From: Ciona intestinalis
Taxonomy: Eukaryota > Chordata > Ascidiacea > Phlebobranchia > Cionidae
Assembly (NCBI RefSeq): GCF_000224145.3
Contig: NC_020166.2
Location: forward strand, 6,619,632-6,683,631
Length of the DNA stretch: 64,000 bases
Reading direction: 5' to 3'
Shown here: positions 37,128-49,100 of the stretch, one piece after another
Numbering within the stretch: the stretch's first letter is position 1
Layout: every line of letters starts with the position of its first letter
The notes under the pieces: generated by a model
Databases searched by the model: none
What the model saw: the letters and a program-made list of their open reading frames with translations, nothing else
Told to the model about the DNA's origin: nothing
Position numbers and translations under genes: made by a program

Positions 37128-37626
37128 GTTACTTCATCAAACTTAAAACTTAATTTGACATTCTAAATTATTTCTAAAATAGTTAAGAAATGGATTAATA
37201 ATAATAATAATAAAAAAGTACTGCTACAATTTACCGAAAATAATAGAAAAAGTGTTCCTACAATACTTTACACGAAATATGAATAGGAACTGCTGTATAG
37301 TTGAGCAATTGTCAATTATACACTGTGCAGTTTTAATAATTAGTTATAGCAATTCTATATTATGTTTAATTAAAGCAAATTTGCCATGAAGTGGGTATAA
37401 AAGACATAATAAATTTGTTGTGGACTTGTTTTTAAAACAGAGGCATATAGCAGTTGCATGTATAAAAGAAATAGCTATTAAATATAATATACAATAATAT
37501 TTGGCATATATATATGTATATAATTGAGTACAGCATTTATAAACTACAGTGTTGTGCCGAAGTGTTTAACTTACATTTACAGAGATTTATATTAGAAAAT
37601 GGGTAAATGTCCTGTGTGACAATTTG

Positions 37627-38085
37627 TTAGCTTTCCTTTAGAAAAGCTTTCCAAATTTTTTGTGGTTCTTCGGTAGGCCTGGGTAAATTTGATGCCAGCT
37701 CGCCAATTAATGTAACGGTGTTGTGCCTTAATAAGTGTTTTGATATTTTTTCATTCATCAGTTCACTCTCTAATCGTGATGCTTGTATTGGTAAAAACGT
37801 ATTTTCAGATATTTGACCTTCCTTCTTTTGACACTGCATACATACGTTAGGATCGTGCAGGTCTGTATTATTTACATTTTTCATTCTTCGCAACAAGTTT
37901 TCACTTTTAATTCTATCAAGTAGATTTAAACTAACATCATTGTCTTGTAGAGGAGCAGTTCTCGACTTGCGTTGCGAAATGCGGATTGAATTGGATTCCG
38001 ACTTCAAACACTTGAGCTTGTACTCACAGAACGTATTTTCTTTATCGTTCTTTAGGTTCACGCCTTCACCACGTCCTTCAAACAT
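37627..38085 (-). CDS. Conserved-looking intronless protein of unknown function
   Basis: A 152-residue frame from the ATG at 38085 (the frame is open a few codons further up without ATG). It is hydrophilic and Lys/Arg/Ser-rich. A VCMQCQKKEG segment places two Cys in a CxxC pair, and the end has a compact block (TLIGELASNLPRPTEEPQKI then WKAF) that looks like a short conserved motif. No signal peptide or membrane span. I do not recognise the family with confidence. It lies between TENT2 and NDUFB8 on the same strand. It could also be the last exon of a longer gene. Confidence 0.6.
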   Translation of the reverse strand: MFEGRGEGVNLKNDKENTFCEYKLKCLKSESNSIRISQRKSRTAPLQDNDVSLNLLDRIKSENLLRRMKNVNNTDLHDPNVCMQCQKKEGQISENTFLPIQASRLESELMNEKISKHLLRHNTVTLIGELASNLPRPTEEPQKIWKAFLKES

Positions 38086-38973
38086 TGCATTGATCAACCA
38101 ACAGCATAAACAAAACTAAAACTATGATAGTAACGTCCTTAAAATGCCGATCTTGATATTTTGATTCCCACAGGGCAACACAAACCAAAGTATGTTTTAT
38201 ATAAAGTTTTTACTTTTGCCTTAGCATCGTTTATGGTCCCAAAAAGTAAAAAGACCCAAAGAGGTGCTTTTTTGCTTTATATCAAATGTTTTATTTTACC
38301 AGAACACTTTCAAGGTCATAGGAAGACCCTGCTTACTTACTTCTGCAAAAGTGGTTAAATTACACGTCTCTTACTCAGAACAGCGTTGTAGAAACACCGA
38401 GTAGTCCAACTGCCGCCTTTGTGTATCTAAAAGCAAGCAAATCCGATGCCTTTCGCAATGGGTTTAAACACACTTACTAGGTTTTGTTTGCGTTTTTTCT
38501 TCTGTAGGAAGGCGTAAAATAGCTCATATTTACCTTATCAAATATGTTTTGCAAAGAATGTATAAAAATACCTACACTAAATGACCAAAATGTCACAAAT
38601 AACCGCTTCAAAATCTCGACTTTCCAACCGTTAAATTTATTAAGTCCAAGTTTCCATTAAATTGCCGAAAAACATGCATTTTTCCTATGTATACTACAAC
38701 ACCGTCAGCGAAAAGTTATCAGTTATTCTACCAACTCAGTCTTGACTAACCGGTTTTCTTAATTGTCACCCATACAAAAAATTACAATCCTCACAAATTC
38801 AGTGGGAATAGGGTGGGTAAAATAGGGATAAGTAGCAACGCTGATTTATTTAAGGTTTACTTTTGCATGCTTGCTTCTTTGTAAACTTATTAAATAATAA
38901 TAAAAATCGAAATGGTCGAGAAGAACAAAACACAAAAGGTAAAAGAAGAAGATGAAAAGATTAAGAAAAGGCA
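38086..38973. other. Intergenic stretch upstream of the 37627 gene
   Basis: No convincing gene. A short plus-strand frame beginning at 38911 (MVEKNKTQKVKEEDEK) is Lys-rich and overlaps the TENT2 3' end; it is not supported as an exon. Confidence 0.4.
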
Positions 38974-41900
38974 TCAATTGAAGCATCGAATATTATAGGA
39001 AGGTGCAAGGCATGGAATAATAGTTTTAAGATTATCGTTTCTCAAAGCAATATCTGCATTCCTGTAATACAAATACCACAAGTTATTCCAGTTAAAACAT
39101 AGTTTAAGCATGAGTTTAATATAGACGAAAACGTAAGCCTTATTGTAAAATACATTGTACTTTAATACCCTTTTTGCATGGTCACTTTTATGCGCGTAAG
39201 TACTCGCATATTTACTCACAAAAACAAAGTTAACACGCATAACGTCATAAGCGTGTCATCTGCTGTAGAAGGTTGGTTGTTACTCACATTAAAGAAAAGT
39301 ATTGTGAAAGTACAGTTTCACTTTTGAGAGCCTAATCTTTTTCGGGTATTATTTTTACAGTTTTTAGTTGGTAATAGCACCATAAAGTTACAAAACTTAT
39401 TTTATAAACTAGATTTAACAATATTGCGCTAAAATAAGCTAACTCAATGTTGATATGCGCATAAACCAATGACCATGCAAAATAACGTGGTAAGCGAGTT
39501 ATCATATGACAAGTTAATGCGAATCGTTATTCGCATTAACTTTTTTACCTTGCAAAAAGGGTATAAGTCTATATCCACAGCATTATGACATAAGAGATGG
39601 TAAAGTATAACCAAACAAAATATCTGTGCAAAACCATTTTGTTCACACACAAAGCTATTGCATTAACTCAAAGCACATTTATGCCACCCCTTTTATGTCC
39701 AACAGAAAACCTGAACAGTACTACTGTTCAATAACAACATCACTGTGACAAATGTTTTCAATACACATTATCACATTCTATTTTATTCTATGTGGTAACA
39801 CATTATATTTTCCATGGGTCCTAGAATTTAGGCCAGGATTGGCCCATTACCGATGCCATGCACATACCTGATTGATGTAATAATTTGACTAAATTGTTTT
39901 CCAGATTGAACAGCTCTTGCTACATTTGTTTGATCAAATGGTTCTTCTATTTTCACACATTTTTTCAACCAAGCTTTTGAATTTGACATTGTATGAACGT
40001 TGTAACTCTAAAAGAAACAACACATTTAGTATTCTATCTGTAATAGAAAGGTTCAAAATAAAGTACCGTGCCAAGACGGACTGATATCACTTTGTTAGCA
40101 AAATCAAACGTTGAAAAGTAGTTGAACCATCCTTTCAATAGTTGGGATACTGGCGATGTGTTGTTGGAATAAAACATTGGTAGACTCGCTACTTTTTCAC
40201 CAAGACAATGAATCGGTAAGTTGGAGGAAAAGTTGTCTTTGTGCAAGGCTTGAAAACTTGGTATGACTCGAGGCTTAACAATCTGTAACAGAAAAGCTGT
40301 AATGAAAACTCATGGAGTATCCACGAGTACCCAGTATAAATGCATAAACAATTTATTCACCTATTTCACAAACAGGTTTTAAAATAAACACTATACGGTG
40401 ATAGTAATGCATTGATCAGTCTATTTTCCAAACAAAAGCTAATAATGTGAGAAAATAAAATGTCCATGCTTTCGCAGGCATAAAGTTTTATCCTTTAAAA
40501 CTTGAGTCGCCAAAAGTTAGGCGCATATTTAAGAGCTAATATTATAATAAAAAGAGATTATTAAACTTGGTATCATGGAACGGTAAGCAAAATAACAAAA
40601 ATTCATTATTGATTTATCGCGTATGTGTTTGCTCATTATCATTGTTCGGTCGTATGCTGTCAGCAATCAACAAAAAAACAACTGATGACCCATTGCCATT
40701 GGTATTAAATTATTTATTTTTTTAGGTAACTATTTCAACATTTTTCCAAGAGTTTACCATAAATGCTTATTATTTAAGACACAACTACAATCTTACCATA
40801 GATAAAAGTTAATATGAATAGTTTATGCTGTTTGTTGCTTTTTGACGTAAAATTAGGAGACGTCGGCTCAGTAGTTTTAGTAGAAAGTTTCTTTAAAAGG
40901 TCCAGAAATTCACATTTAAAATGCTAAATTACCTGAAGGTAATGCAGTACCATGAGCACCAAAGCGTAACTGCTCAATGTACCAAGTTGTGCACTATTTA
41001 TATTATTGACATGGGCCCATTCTTTGATGCAAAGTACCATAGGTCTGACTCTATTAGGAAAACAAGATATAGGAATAAACAGTGAATCTACAGTAAAGTT
41101 AACTTATTTAATATTATACCTGGGATCACATCTAGCATAAGCAAGAAGTAAAAATGAATTCCTGATTCCAGTCAAGTTGTTGACATTCAGATCACATTCC
41201 ATTCCACTGATTCTGTCTTCAAACTTCAGAATCGGGACCTACGATAAGACAAGTGTAGACTGAATGAATGAATGTAACTTATCTACTCTCGTGTGAGGAG
41301 GCAAGAGCAGTCTTTATAACCCAGGTGTTCTAAGCTAAACATCTATCTGCTACTATTTGTTTGCGCCGTCACACAATGCCTATCACCACCTCTAGAAGAG
41401 AGAATACGAGTTCTAGGCTTAACATTGTTATCATTGTGGCATTTGTAGGTGTTTGTGTCTCTGGGCAAGACACTCATTGGCCATTGCCCTAACCCAGAGG
41501 TCATTTAATCGCTATGCAAATTTTTAGCTGAACAATAAACAGAAAAATCCCACCCCCCAAAAAAACACTCACAGAATTACATATCTGTGGTAACTCGTAA
41601 GCGGACATTGGGTGTGTTAAAGAGAACAGTCACATTATAGCGACTGTCATCACCCTCTAGTCTAAAGTCAATTTTCGAAGTTTTATTATAAAATATAAGG
41701 TATTGTAAAATATAAAAAGTAAATATAGTTACCGTTGCATAGATTAGTTGCAGATTTTTCACAAAGTGAGCATTATTTAACAATTGCTTCATACGATTCA
41801 ACATTTTCAAAACGGTTTTCCGGTTCTAAAAACAAAGTTATTAAATTAATCCCAAACAAAATGGGTAAATACTAAATTGAATTGATACTTCTATCTTTGT

Positions 41901-44255
41901 CATAGTTAAACAGCAAATGAAATTAATACACAGTCGAAGCAGTTCCTTTTTTTAGTATGTTTTTTATTTTAAAAATTTGGCACAAAACCAACAATGGAAA
42001 TGACATGCTTAGTGTCAGTGATCAATACTGCTTAACCTTAAATTATTAAACTAAAGAGTTACCAAATTATTAAAAGGAATTTAAACTGAATTACCACAGT
42101 TTTGTTCCTAGGGTCAAACACTAAACAGAGATCGGCATCCGAGTTTAATCGACCAAATCCATTGACAGAGGAACCAACTAGAAACACCTTAGCATCAGGA
42201 AGCATTGCATAAACAATGGCATCTTGAAGTGCCTATATAAAGTTATTTACATATTGCAGAGGTCAAAAATTTTGAAACAAAGGTTTTAATAGAAGATTAC
42301 AAACATTGATTTCCTAATATGCTTTATTACAGCTTTTACAGTTTACCCGGTTTGGGCTGGGTTAAGTAAAAATGTTACCTAAACTTTAAAAAAGAAACTT
42401 ATTTACTTCTTTTCAAAATATACAATAATGCATGAGCATGATAAGTATTTTATTTTTAATTCATCAAACAGTTAATTCGGTATAGGAGCCCCGAAGTGAA
42501 ACTAAAATGTTTTTTTATGTATTTAAAGAACTACTAGATATCCAGGATCACCTTTGCAAGCCTTAATTTTTGCTGCAAGAAATTTGATCTCTGTTGATTG
42601 GTCATCATAAACTGATAGATTTGACGAGACAACTAAAAAAACATAAAAACATGAAACCTACAGTCAGTCTGACTACAGTTCTAAAAAATCTACAGTATTT
42701 AAAAAAGTTAAAACATTAAACTAATAAAAGTGGAAATAAATAGTCGAATCTTACGTTAAGCCAATACTTGCTGATGAATATATAAATATATAGTTGTTAA
42801 TTACACGAATAACAATAAATTATTTTACAAACTTAACTCTGATATGTAACAGTTTAAATGACTCACTTTGTCGTTTTGAAAAAATGTTTGAATTTCAACT
42901 GGTGTTAATCCAAATATTTTCATATTAAAGTTTTGTAGTTGATCACTTGTTAGACTTGTATCCTTATTAACATTTGAAGTGCTTGTGTTGGATGCTGTAA
43001 ACAGGAAATAATAAAACTATTTGTAGTAGTATTAAACATTAATGAACTACCTTTACCAAGTCTTTGCTTAACAGGGACCCTTGAAGTTGGGGTCACCGTC
43101 TTTGTTGGCTGAAATAAATATCATAAGATTAAATCAATAAAATATATATTATATATCATAGAAAAAATTCGTTAGACTTTTTTTTGTTTGTTAGGTATAT
43201 CTTAGCAATTGATCATGGTTGATAATGCATATATATATATATAAGATAAATAACTTAATCATTTTTTAATAATGCACCTGTTTGTTCAAACTAGTGGTTT
43301 TTTTAGATGGCAGTGTTGAGTTTACATTTTCACACCCTTCATTTTGATCTTGAGTAGGAGTTTGATCTGTGGTTTGCAGCAGAGGTACTGTGCTCTCAAA
43401 CACAGGTTCACTCGTAGAAGGTAAATCCTCACAGTTGGAGTCTGATGTTTCAGCAGAAAAAAACTTGTCCCTCACGGAACCAAGCATAGGAGATAAAGTT
43501 GGATCATCATCATCACACTGATTAGAGCTACAACAAGCTTGGTTTGTTTCACCTGTAGAAACATTCTCTTCATTCACAGGTTCTGCACAACTGGTTGATG
43601 CTACACTCTTGTTCAAACCTTCATGGCTCTCATCACATTCGTTTTCGGAATCGCTGATGATTACAATGGAATCATGTACTGTTATCTTGTTTTTGTTGTA
43701 TTCTTTAACAAAGATAACTGGACTTGATGTTACATTAGTGGAAGTGACAGGATTTGTTTTAACAGTTTGAGTTGGAATAGGAGAAACCGATCGTGATGTG
43801 GTGGGCTTATCTTTCTGTGAACTTTTTGCTTCATTTGTCTGTTGATGTGCGATACGCCTCTTTTTTTCAGGTACATTATTGTAAGAACTACTGATAGGCC
43901 TTTTGTTGTTCACAGCATCTCTTCTTAAAGTTTGAGGCAGCTCTTTATAGACCTGTCTTGAATGTGAGGGTTTATCATAATGTCTATGTATTAGTAATCG
44001 ACGAGGCAATGCCCTCGTTGATCTGGTAAAATCATCATAGGAATTGTGGTCATGATGATAAATAGGTTGGTTTGGTCGATGGTGAGTTTGGTGACATCCA
44101 TTTCTCTGTTGTCTCATTCTTGAATAAAAAATTGCCTGCTGTGTGTAATGTTGTCGTTCATTATGTGGATATTCCACCCTACTGTTACTTTGCAGACTAT
44201 CAAAATGGTTGTCATTATAAGGATGCCATCGGTTGCTCATAGTTTCTGTGTACAA
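38974..44255 (-). CDS. TENT2: Non-canonical cytoplasmic poly(A) polymerase TENT2/GLD2
   Basis: Eleven exons close in phase to 716 residues: 43278-44255, 43057-43108, 42867-42994, 42552-42632, 42095-42232, 41733-41825, 41120-41238, 40933-41050, 40067-40282, 39868-40007, 38974-39061. The first exon is a ~326-residue disordered, His/Asn/Ser-rich N-terminus; human GLD2 is 484 residues in all. The catalytic core has LVGSSVNGFG at ~432, paired Asp in SDADLCL (~445, 447) and the third Asp in MECDLNVNN (~506). The central domain follows (VRPMVLCIKEWA, GTLSSYALVLMVLHYL), then EEPFDQTNVARAV. GLD2 lengthens short poly(A) tails of stored mRNAs and microRNAs, usually with an RNA-binding partner. The start may be the ATG at 44255 or 44237. 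The gene is divergent from OST4. Confidence 0.92.
39511..39542. repeat. Perfect 14-bp stem hairpin in a TENT2 intron
   Basis: AAGTTAATGCGAAT and its exact complement are separated by CGTT. It lies in the last intron. It could be the tip of a small fold-back element. Confidence 0.7.
39811..39860 (+). repeat. Copy of the short dispersed repeat
   Basis: Shares CATGGGTCCTAGAATTTAGG and GATTGGCCCATTACC with the element at 20650. The GGTGAGG start is missing. It abuts the donor side of TENT2 exon 39868-40007. Confidence 0.65.
41385..41530 (+). repeat. SINE-like dispersed segment
   Basis: Contains TGTGTCTCTGGGCAAGACAC, a block reminiscent of conserved SINE segments, followed by CATTGCCCTAACCCAGAGGT. 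A related GTGTCT...GCAAGACAC block is near 2500. It lies in a TENT2 intron. Family assignment is uncertain. Confidence 0.4.
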
Positions 44256-44284
44256 GATGCTTTTAATAAAAAAAGTACAGCTTT

Positions 44285-44545
44285 AAACTTTGTCTCTTTA
44301 ATTAGCTTCCGCTATGTCCATCATGTTTCATAAATTACAGCATGTGGACATAGCAGACATGCACTAATAAAGGGAACCCTTTTAATATTACAGTTATAGA
44401 AAAATTCGTATAGGCAAACACGTGAACAATTCTCCATTATATAGCAGAATAGCCCGGTGGAAAGTGTTAGAGGTTGGTAGTTAGGGGTTGATGGTTAGGG
44501 GTTAGTGGTTATAGGCGTTAGTAGTTTAGATTAGGGGTTACGGTT
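44285..44545. repeat. Fold-back relative and G-rich telomere-like tract upstream of TENT2
   Basis: At 44300-44385, inverted blocks (GCTATGTCC / GGACATAGC, with TCTTTAATTAG / CTAATAAAGGGA) relate this to the fold-back element at 7033. At 44462-44540 follows a degenerate G-rich tract of TTAGGGG-like units (GTTAGGGGTTGATGG, GGTTAGTGG). Both lie in the TENT2-OST4 divergent spacer. Confidence 0.6.
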
Positions 44546-45372
44546 TAGCAAATAAAGTGGTGGAGGAGTCTTCACAAGCATTAACATTTTAGATAAATAA
44601 CTAAATACAGGTTACACGAAACACATAAAGACCACATAACATCTAGAAATAGGGTAATCGATTCTATCTTACAGTTGTTACCTGACGTCCTAAATAAACC
44701 TCTTCTTAAACTTCCTTAAAAATCTGTTTTCGATTCTACATTGTGGTAGTGGGGAAATCCCTTTTAAATGGTGTTTCTATGAGCAACCTGTTCGCATTGT
44801 AAAGAGATATTTACAATTTTGGCTTTACACAGTCCTTTTAAGATTATATAACCAACGTAAAAATAAATCAAAATATTATATCATAGGTAGGGTAAGCATG
44901 ATAAGTAAAAATGTAATTCTAACGAACTGGTTCCAACCAGAGTCGTATATAAACATTAACATGTACTGTAAGGACTCTGATTTAAACCAAAAATGCTAAA
45001 AACCCGGTACTTTTTTTAAAAAAAACGTAAAAATAGAAACATTTCCTTTAGTTAGAAATTTTAGCGTCTGTATATATTGGATTCATTATGAAAGTATCCA
45101 TACAGATCGTCAATGAAATTCTTTCTCGAATAAAACTGTCTCGGCCAGCACCATCTAGCGGATGATTGATGCATTCGTGGCAAAAGTATATACAATTTGA
45201 TTTACGTGGAGTTTCTAAAAAGCGGTATTTCATTTGTAAACCTTGAGTAAGTTTCAAGTGTTTTAAAGTTAAGAATGATTTTAATATACTACATAGAAGC
45301 ACTTTTCAATTAAAAACGTAAAAAATGTTCGTTTAGTTGGTTGAATATTTTACTTTAGCAGAAATCTTCAAA

Positions 45373-45489
45373 ATGATCACTGACGTTCAATTAGCTGTGT
45401 TTGCAAATATGCTTGGAGTTACATTATTCTTATTAGTGGTGGCGTATCATTATGTGGCGGTCAATAACCAAAAGTCAAAGCTGGAATAA
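45373..45489 (+). CDS. OST4: Oligosaccharyltransferase complex subunit OST4
   Basis: A 38-residue single-exon frame: [20 protein letters not shown], then [18 protein letters not shown]. It matches the mammalian ~37-residue OST4 almost residue for residue in the membrane part. OST4 is a one-span endoplasmic reticulum membrane protein that stabilises the STT3-containing oligosaccharyltransferase for N-glycosylation. AATAAA lies at 45508-45513, just after the stop. It is shorter than usual gene-calling cut-offs. It is divergent from TENT2 and convergent with TRAF7. Confidence 0.95.
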   Translation: MITDVQLAVFANMLGVTLFLLVVAYHYVAVNNQKSKLE

Positions 45490-46197
45490 GCATAACTTCA
45501 TATTCAAAATAAAGCTTTTTTATAAAGTAAGTTTTTGTAAAATTATTTTTGAAGTTCTTCTTGGTAGGTTGTATGATACATGCTAAAATTTGTTTGTTGC
45601 AGATTATTTTTACTTCTGCGCTTTTGACAACTACAACCGATCTCAAAACTTTCGCCGTTTCAAGTTGTGCAATATGATTGTGGTGAAGCTTCAGTCATAA
45701 TTGGGGAAATTGATAAATTCTATTTGTTCTGATCAATAAATCTTTATGGCTCATCATATAAAATGTGTTTTCATTTTTGTAATACAGATTATGACATTAG
45801 CTACAACATTGTGGTCTTGGCAGTATACCTAACAGACAATAAAAATCTCCTAATATTAAAAGAATATATTCAATTCTATTATTTGGAATCAAATTACTGC
45901 TTTATTTGTATTCAGGAGTGCATTCTGATACAATGTAAAACATAGTGCAACCAACTGCAAGAAAACATAAAAACAAACGATTAGATTTGAATATATTGAT
46001 TCGTAGATCGCAGGGAAGAACGTAAGTGCAGGTTAACAGGGCAATATTCAAAAGATAAAAACGCAATGGGTCATTATGGGATAACTGCTCCCTATGTTGG
46101 TAAAGGTTTTAGTTCTAGTTTGAAACAGAATTTTGCCTGTTGTAGATAAAAGTAGAAAACATGTAAAAATTTAAAATTTTTAAAATGCACCACTTTT

Positions 46198-49100
46198 CTA
46201 CTGCCACACTTTCACTGTAAAGTCTACACCCCCCGAGAAGACTCTGCCACGTGATACAGCGAGTGCAACCACACTACCTTGATGTCGGATAAGTGTCTGG
46301 GTGCAGATCATATTTTCCATGCTCCAGACCTGTATAATAGATACAATCATTACCATATCATTGTGTATAACTTTACTAACTGGAATCCGTTTTTATATTT
46401 GTGTGTGGAAAGATGTCATGTACTACAGCAAAGTAAGGACCCCCGGGATCATACATTACCCTTATAGAGAAAGGTATACAAAAAAAAGAGAACTAGTGTT
46501 TAACAAATAGTATAATGTCCAAACCCTTAATGATCGGTCATAGGATGCACTAAAGACTTTTGTTTGTTCTGGCGTACTCAACACAGCAAGAGCGTACACG
46601 ATGCCAACATGGCCAGTTAATTGCGCAACGGGCTCATGTGTTCGAAGGTCCCATACCTTGTAAAACAAGGACATATTTGTAGGTTTTTAAATATACCATA
46701 TACGTTAACAGTAAGCTGTGCAGATTAAATTCAAGTTAGTAAAAGTATTTATAGTCACAGCAAATGTAGAAAATGCAATGATATTTAAAATAAAAGCAAC
46801 CAAATGACCATCGTTTAAAAAAGGAAATTTACCAATACAGCACATTAAAGATTTACTTTTAAAAAAAAACTGCTTACATGAATTGAATTCTCATATGTTC
46901 CACACAATATATGGTGATTGGTCACAGCTATTGAATAAACACTTCCACCTGAAGTCTGTAGTACGTGGACACACGCTAAGGTTCTCACATCCCAAATCTG
47001 AAATATGCAACACATGAAAGGCATACACTAGAAACAAACACTAATTATATATCATGTAAAGTAAGTTCTTTATTTAACAATATATATATTTTTTATCAAT
47101 GCATAACACGTCGGGCACCTTTGACTTAATGATTAGAGCACTCACATTGTACCCAATACTACATCCGATTATAAATGCTGCTAAAATTATAGACGTGTGT
47201 ATGGCAATATGTTTAATAGTATTAGAACCAACCCCGTGATCACCAACAAGTTGCACAAGAAAAAAAACAAACAAACAAGAAAAAAAACAAGCAGCCAACA
47301 ATCAGGTAAGTGGTAAGCCGAAGTGTCTTAAACACAATATTAATAACTCTAGCCCAGCAAGTTAAGAATAAACACTTTATATGCAACATCACAACCTACT
47401 TTAATAGTTTGATAAGAACCACTGTATAGATAATCATGCTGTGCAACTAATGCTCGCACCCAATGGTTCAATCCTTCAAGTTCTTGTTTGAATTTTAAGT
47501 TGTCACTCTCAACTTCCCATACCTGTTGGCCAATAACCATACAAAGTAAGAATCTTTTATAAAAAAGCTGTGTTTTATAAAAAGCTGTTCTTTTTTTATT
47601 TAACAAGCTGTTTAAAATATATCTTAATCTAAATAAAAGAAATTTAAAAAAAAAATTGTAATTACAACTATTTCCTGGATAATATTACCTTGATGGATTT
47701 TAGAGAGCCGCTGAATAACATATTGTTGATGCATACCAGGGTACATACAGGGTTTTCATGAGCAGCTATGCTGTTAAGTTCCACCAAAGTATCTATGCTC
47801 CATATCTACAAGTGAATAAACAATAGCAGTTTTAGGAATAACTTTAAGACAATATAAAAAAGTAAGCCTATGTAGAACTAAGAAAATCGTATTTTTTTGT
47901 GAAGTATAATTATTCCTATTTTTTTGGTACAAGAGCCTATACCATAGGTTTCTAGCCTTTCATGGTTAGTGATCTCAATTTAGAGACACTTCCTCCATTA
48001 ACAATCACCCTTGATTGTATGCTTTTGGTTGTGGCCCACAATGTTTGAAAACCGTAGGCAGTTGGAAAACTGTGGCCAATGCTAACACTTAAATTTACGA
48101 GGCATGAAAGCGTGTCTTCCTAGGAAATGATCAGTATGTCTACTTTGCCAAAAGATTCGTTTCATTTTTGACCAAACAGTATTTGTCAACTCACTTTAAT
48201 GGTACAATCAGCAGATCCACTGAACAGTTTATCTCCATGAGCTGTGAGAGCAAGAACTATCCCTCCATGACCTTCGAGTGTCTTCTGACATTTGTAGTTG
48301 GTGGCAGTGTCCCAAACCTAGGATGGGGAAATGGACATAGACCCCAATTCAATATAAAACAGAAAACACAACATAAAGAAGAAAATTGCAAGCCAAGTTC
48401 ACTATTAAATGATTTGAAAAGTTTTGGTTCCAATTAAGATTACATTTGTTAAGCCTTCCTTAAAGAATTTGTTACAGAACAAATACAATACTTTAACAAG
48501 GCAAAAGCTGCCTAAAATGAAGATATTTTTAAATTATTACGATATTACATTTATCTTATAAAATAAAATATTTTCACCTTGATTTGTTTATCAGATGAAC
48601 CACTGAATAGATAATCACCATGTACACATAGGCACCATACTGGCCCAGTGTGACCGACAAAAGTTCCCTTGCATTTAAATATTTGTTGTGGGTCAAACAC
48701 TGCAAAAAATAAACACTATATGTTAGTATAAAATTGTTTAGTATATTTGTTGGAAAAGTAAAAAAAATATTTTTCATATTTACTTCAATGTTTGTAAAAG
48801 GTCAAGGTCAATTGTGTGTAAGCACTTTTGATATTTAAAAGCTAAATGGTAGTAACACCAGCAGATACTGTATTGACTATTGAGCCATCATTTTAGACAC
48901 GGTAAACTCAAAAAAAGTAAACGCAGATTTACTATAGCAATGAAATATACACAAACAAGTGTTAACACAATATAAGAAATAGTACCTACCCCCTACACCA
49001 CTTATATGGAGTCTTGTGTTTAAATCTTGCAGCTGGTTGTTAATTAAAGCGTTGTCTTGTCGGAATTCACGTAATTCTTCAACTAATTTCGATTGATTTG

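Noticed and set aside
38911-38997. Short Lys-rich plus-strand frame
   Set aside because: Overlaps the TENT2 3' end; only 28 codons and no clear splice continuation.
45048-45302. Minus-strand 84-codon frame upstream of OST4
   Set aside because: No family resemblance, no splice context, and it lies in the likely OST4 promoter region.
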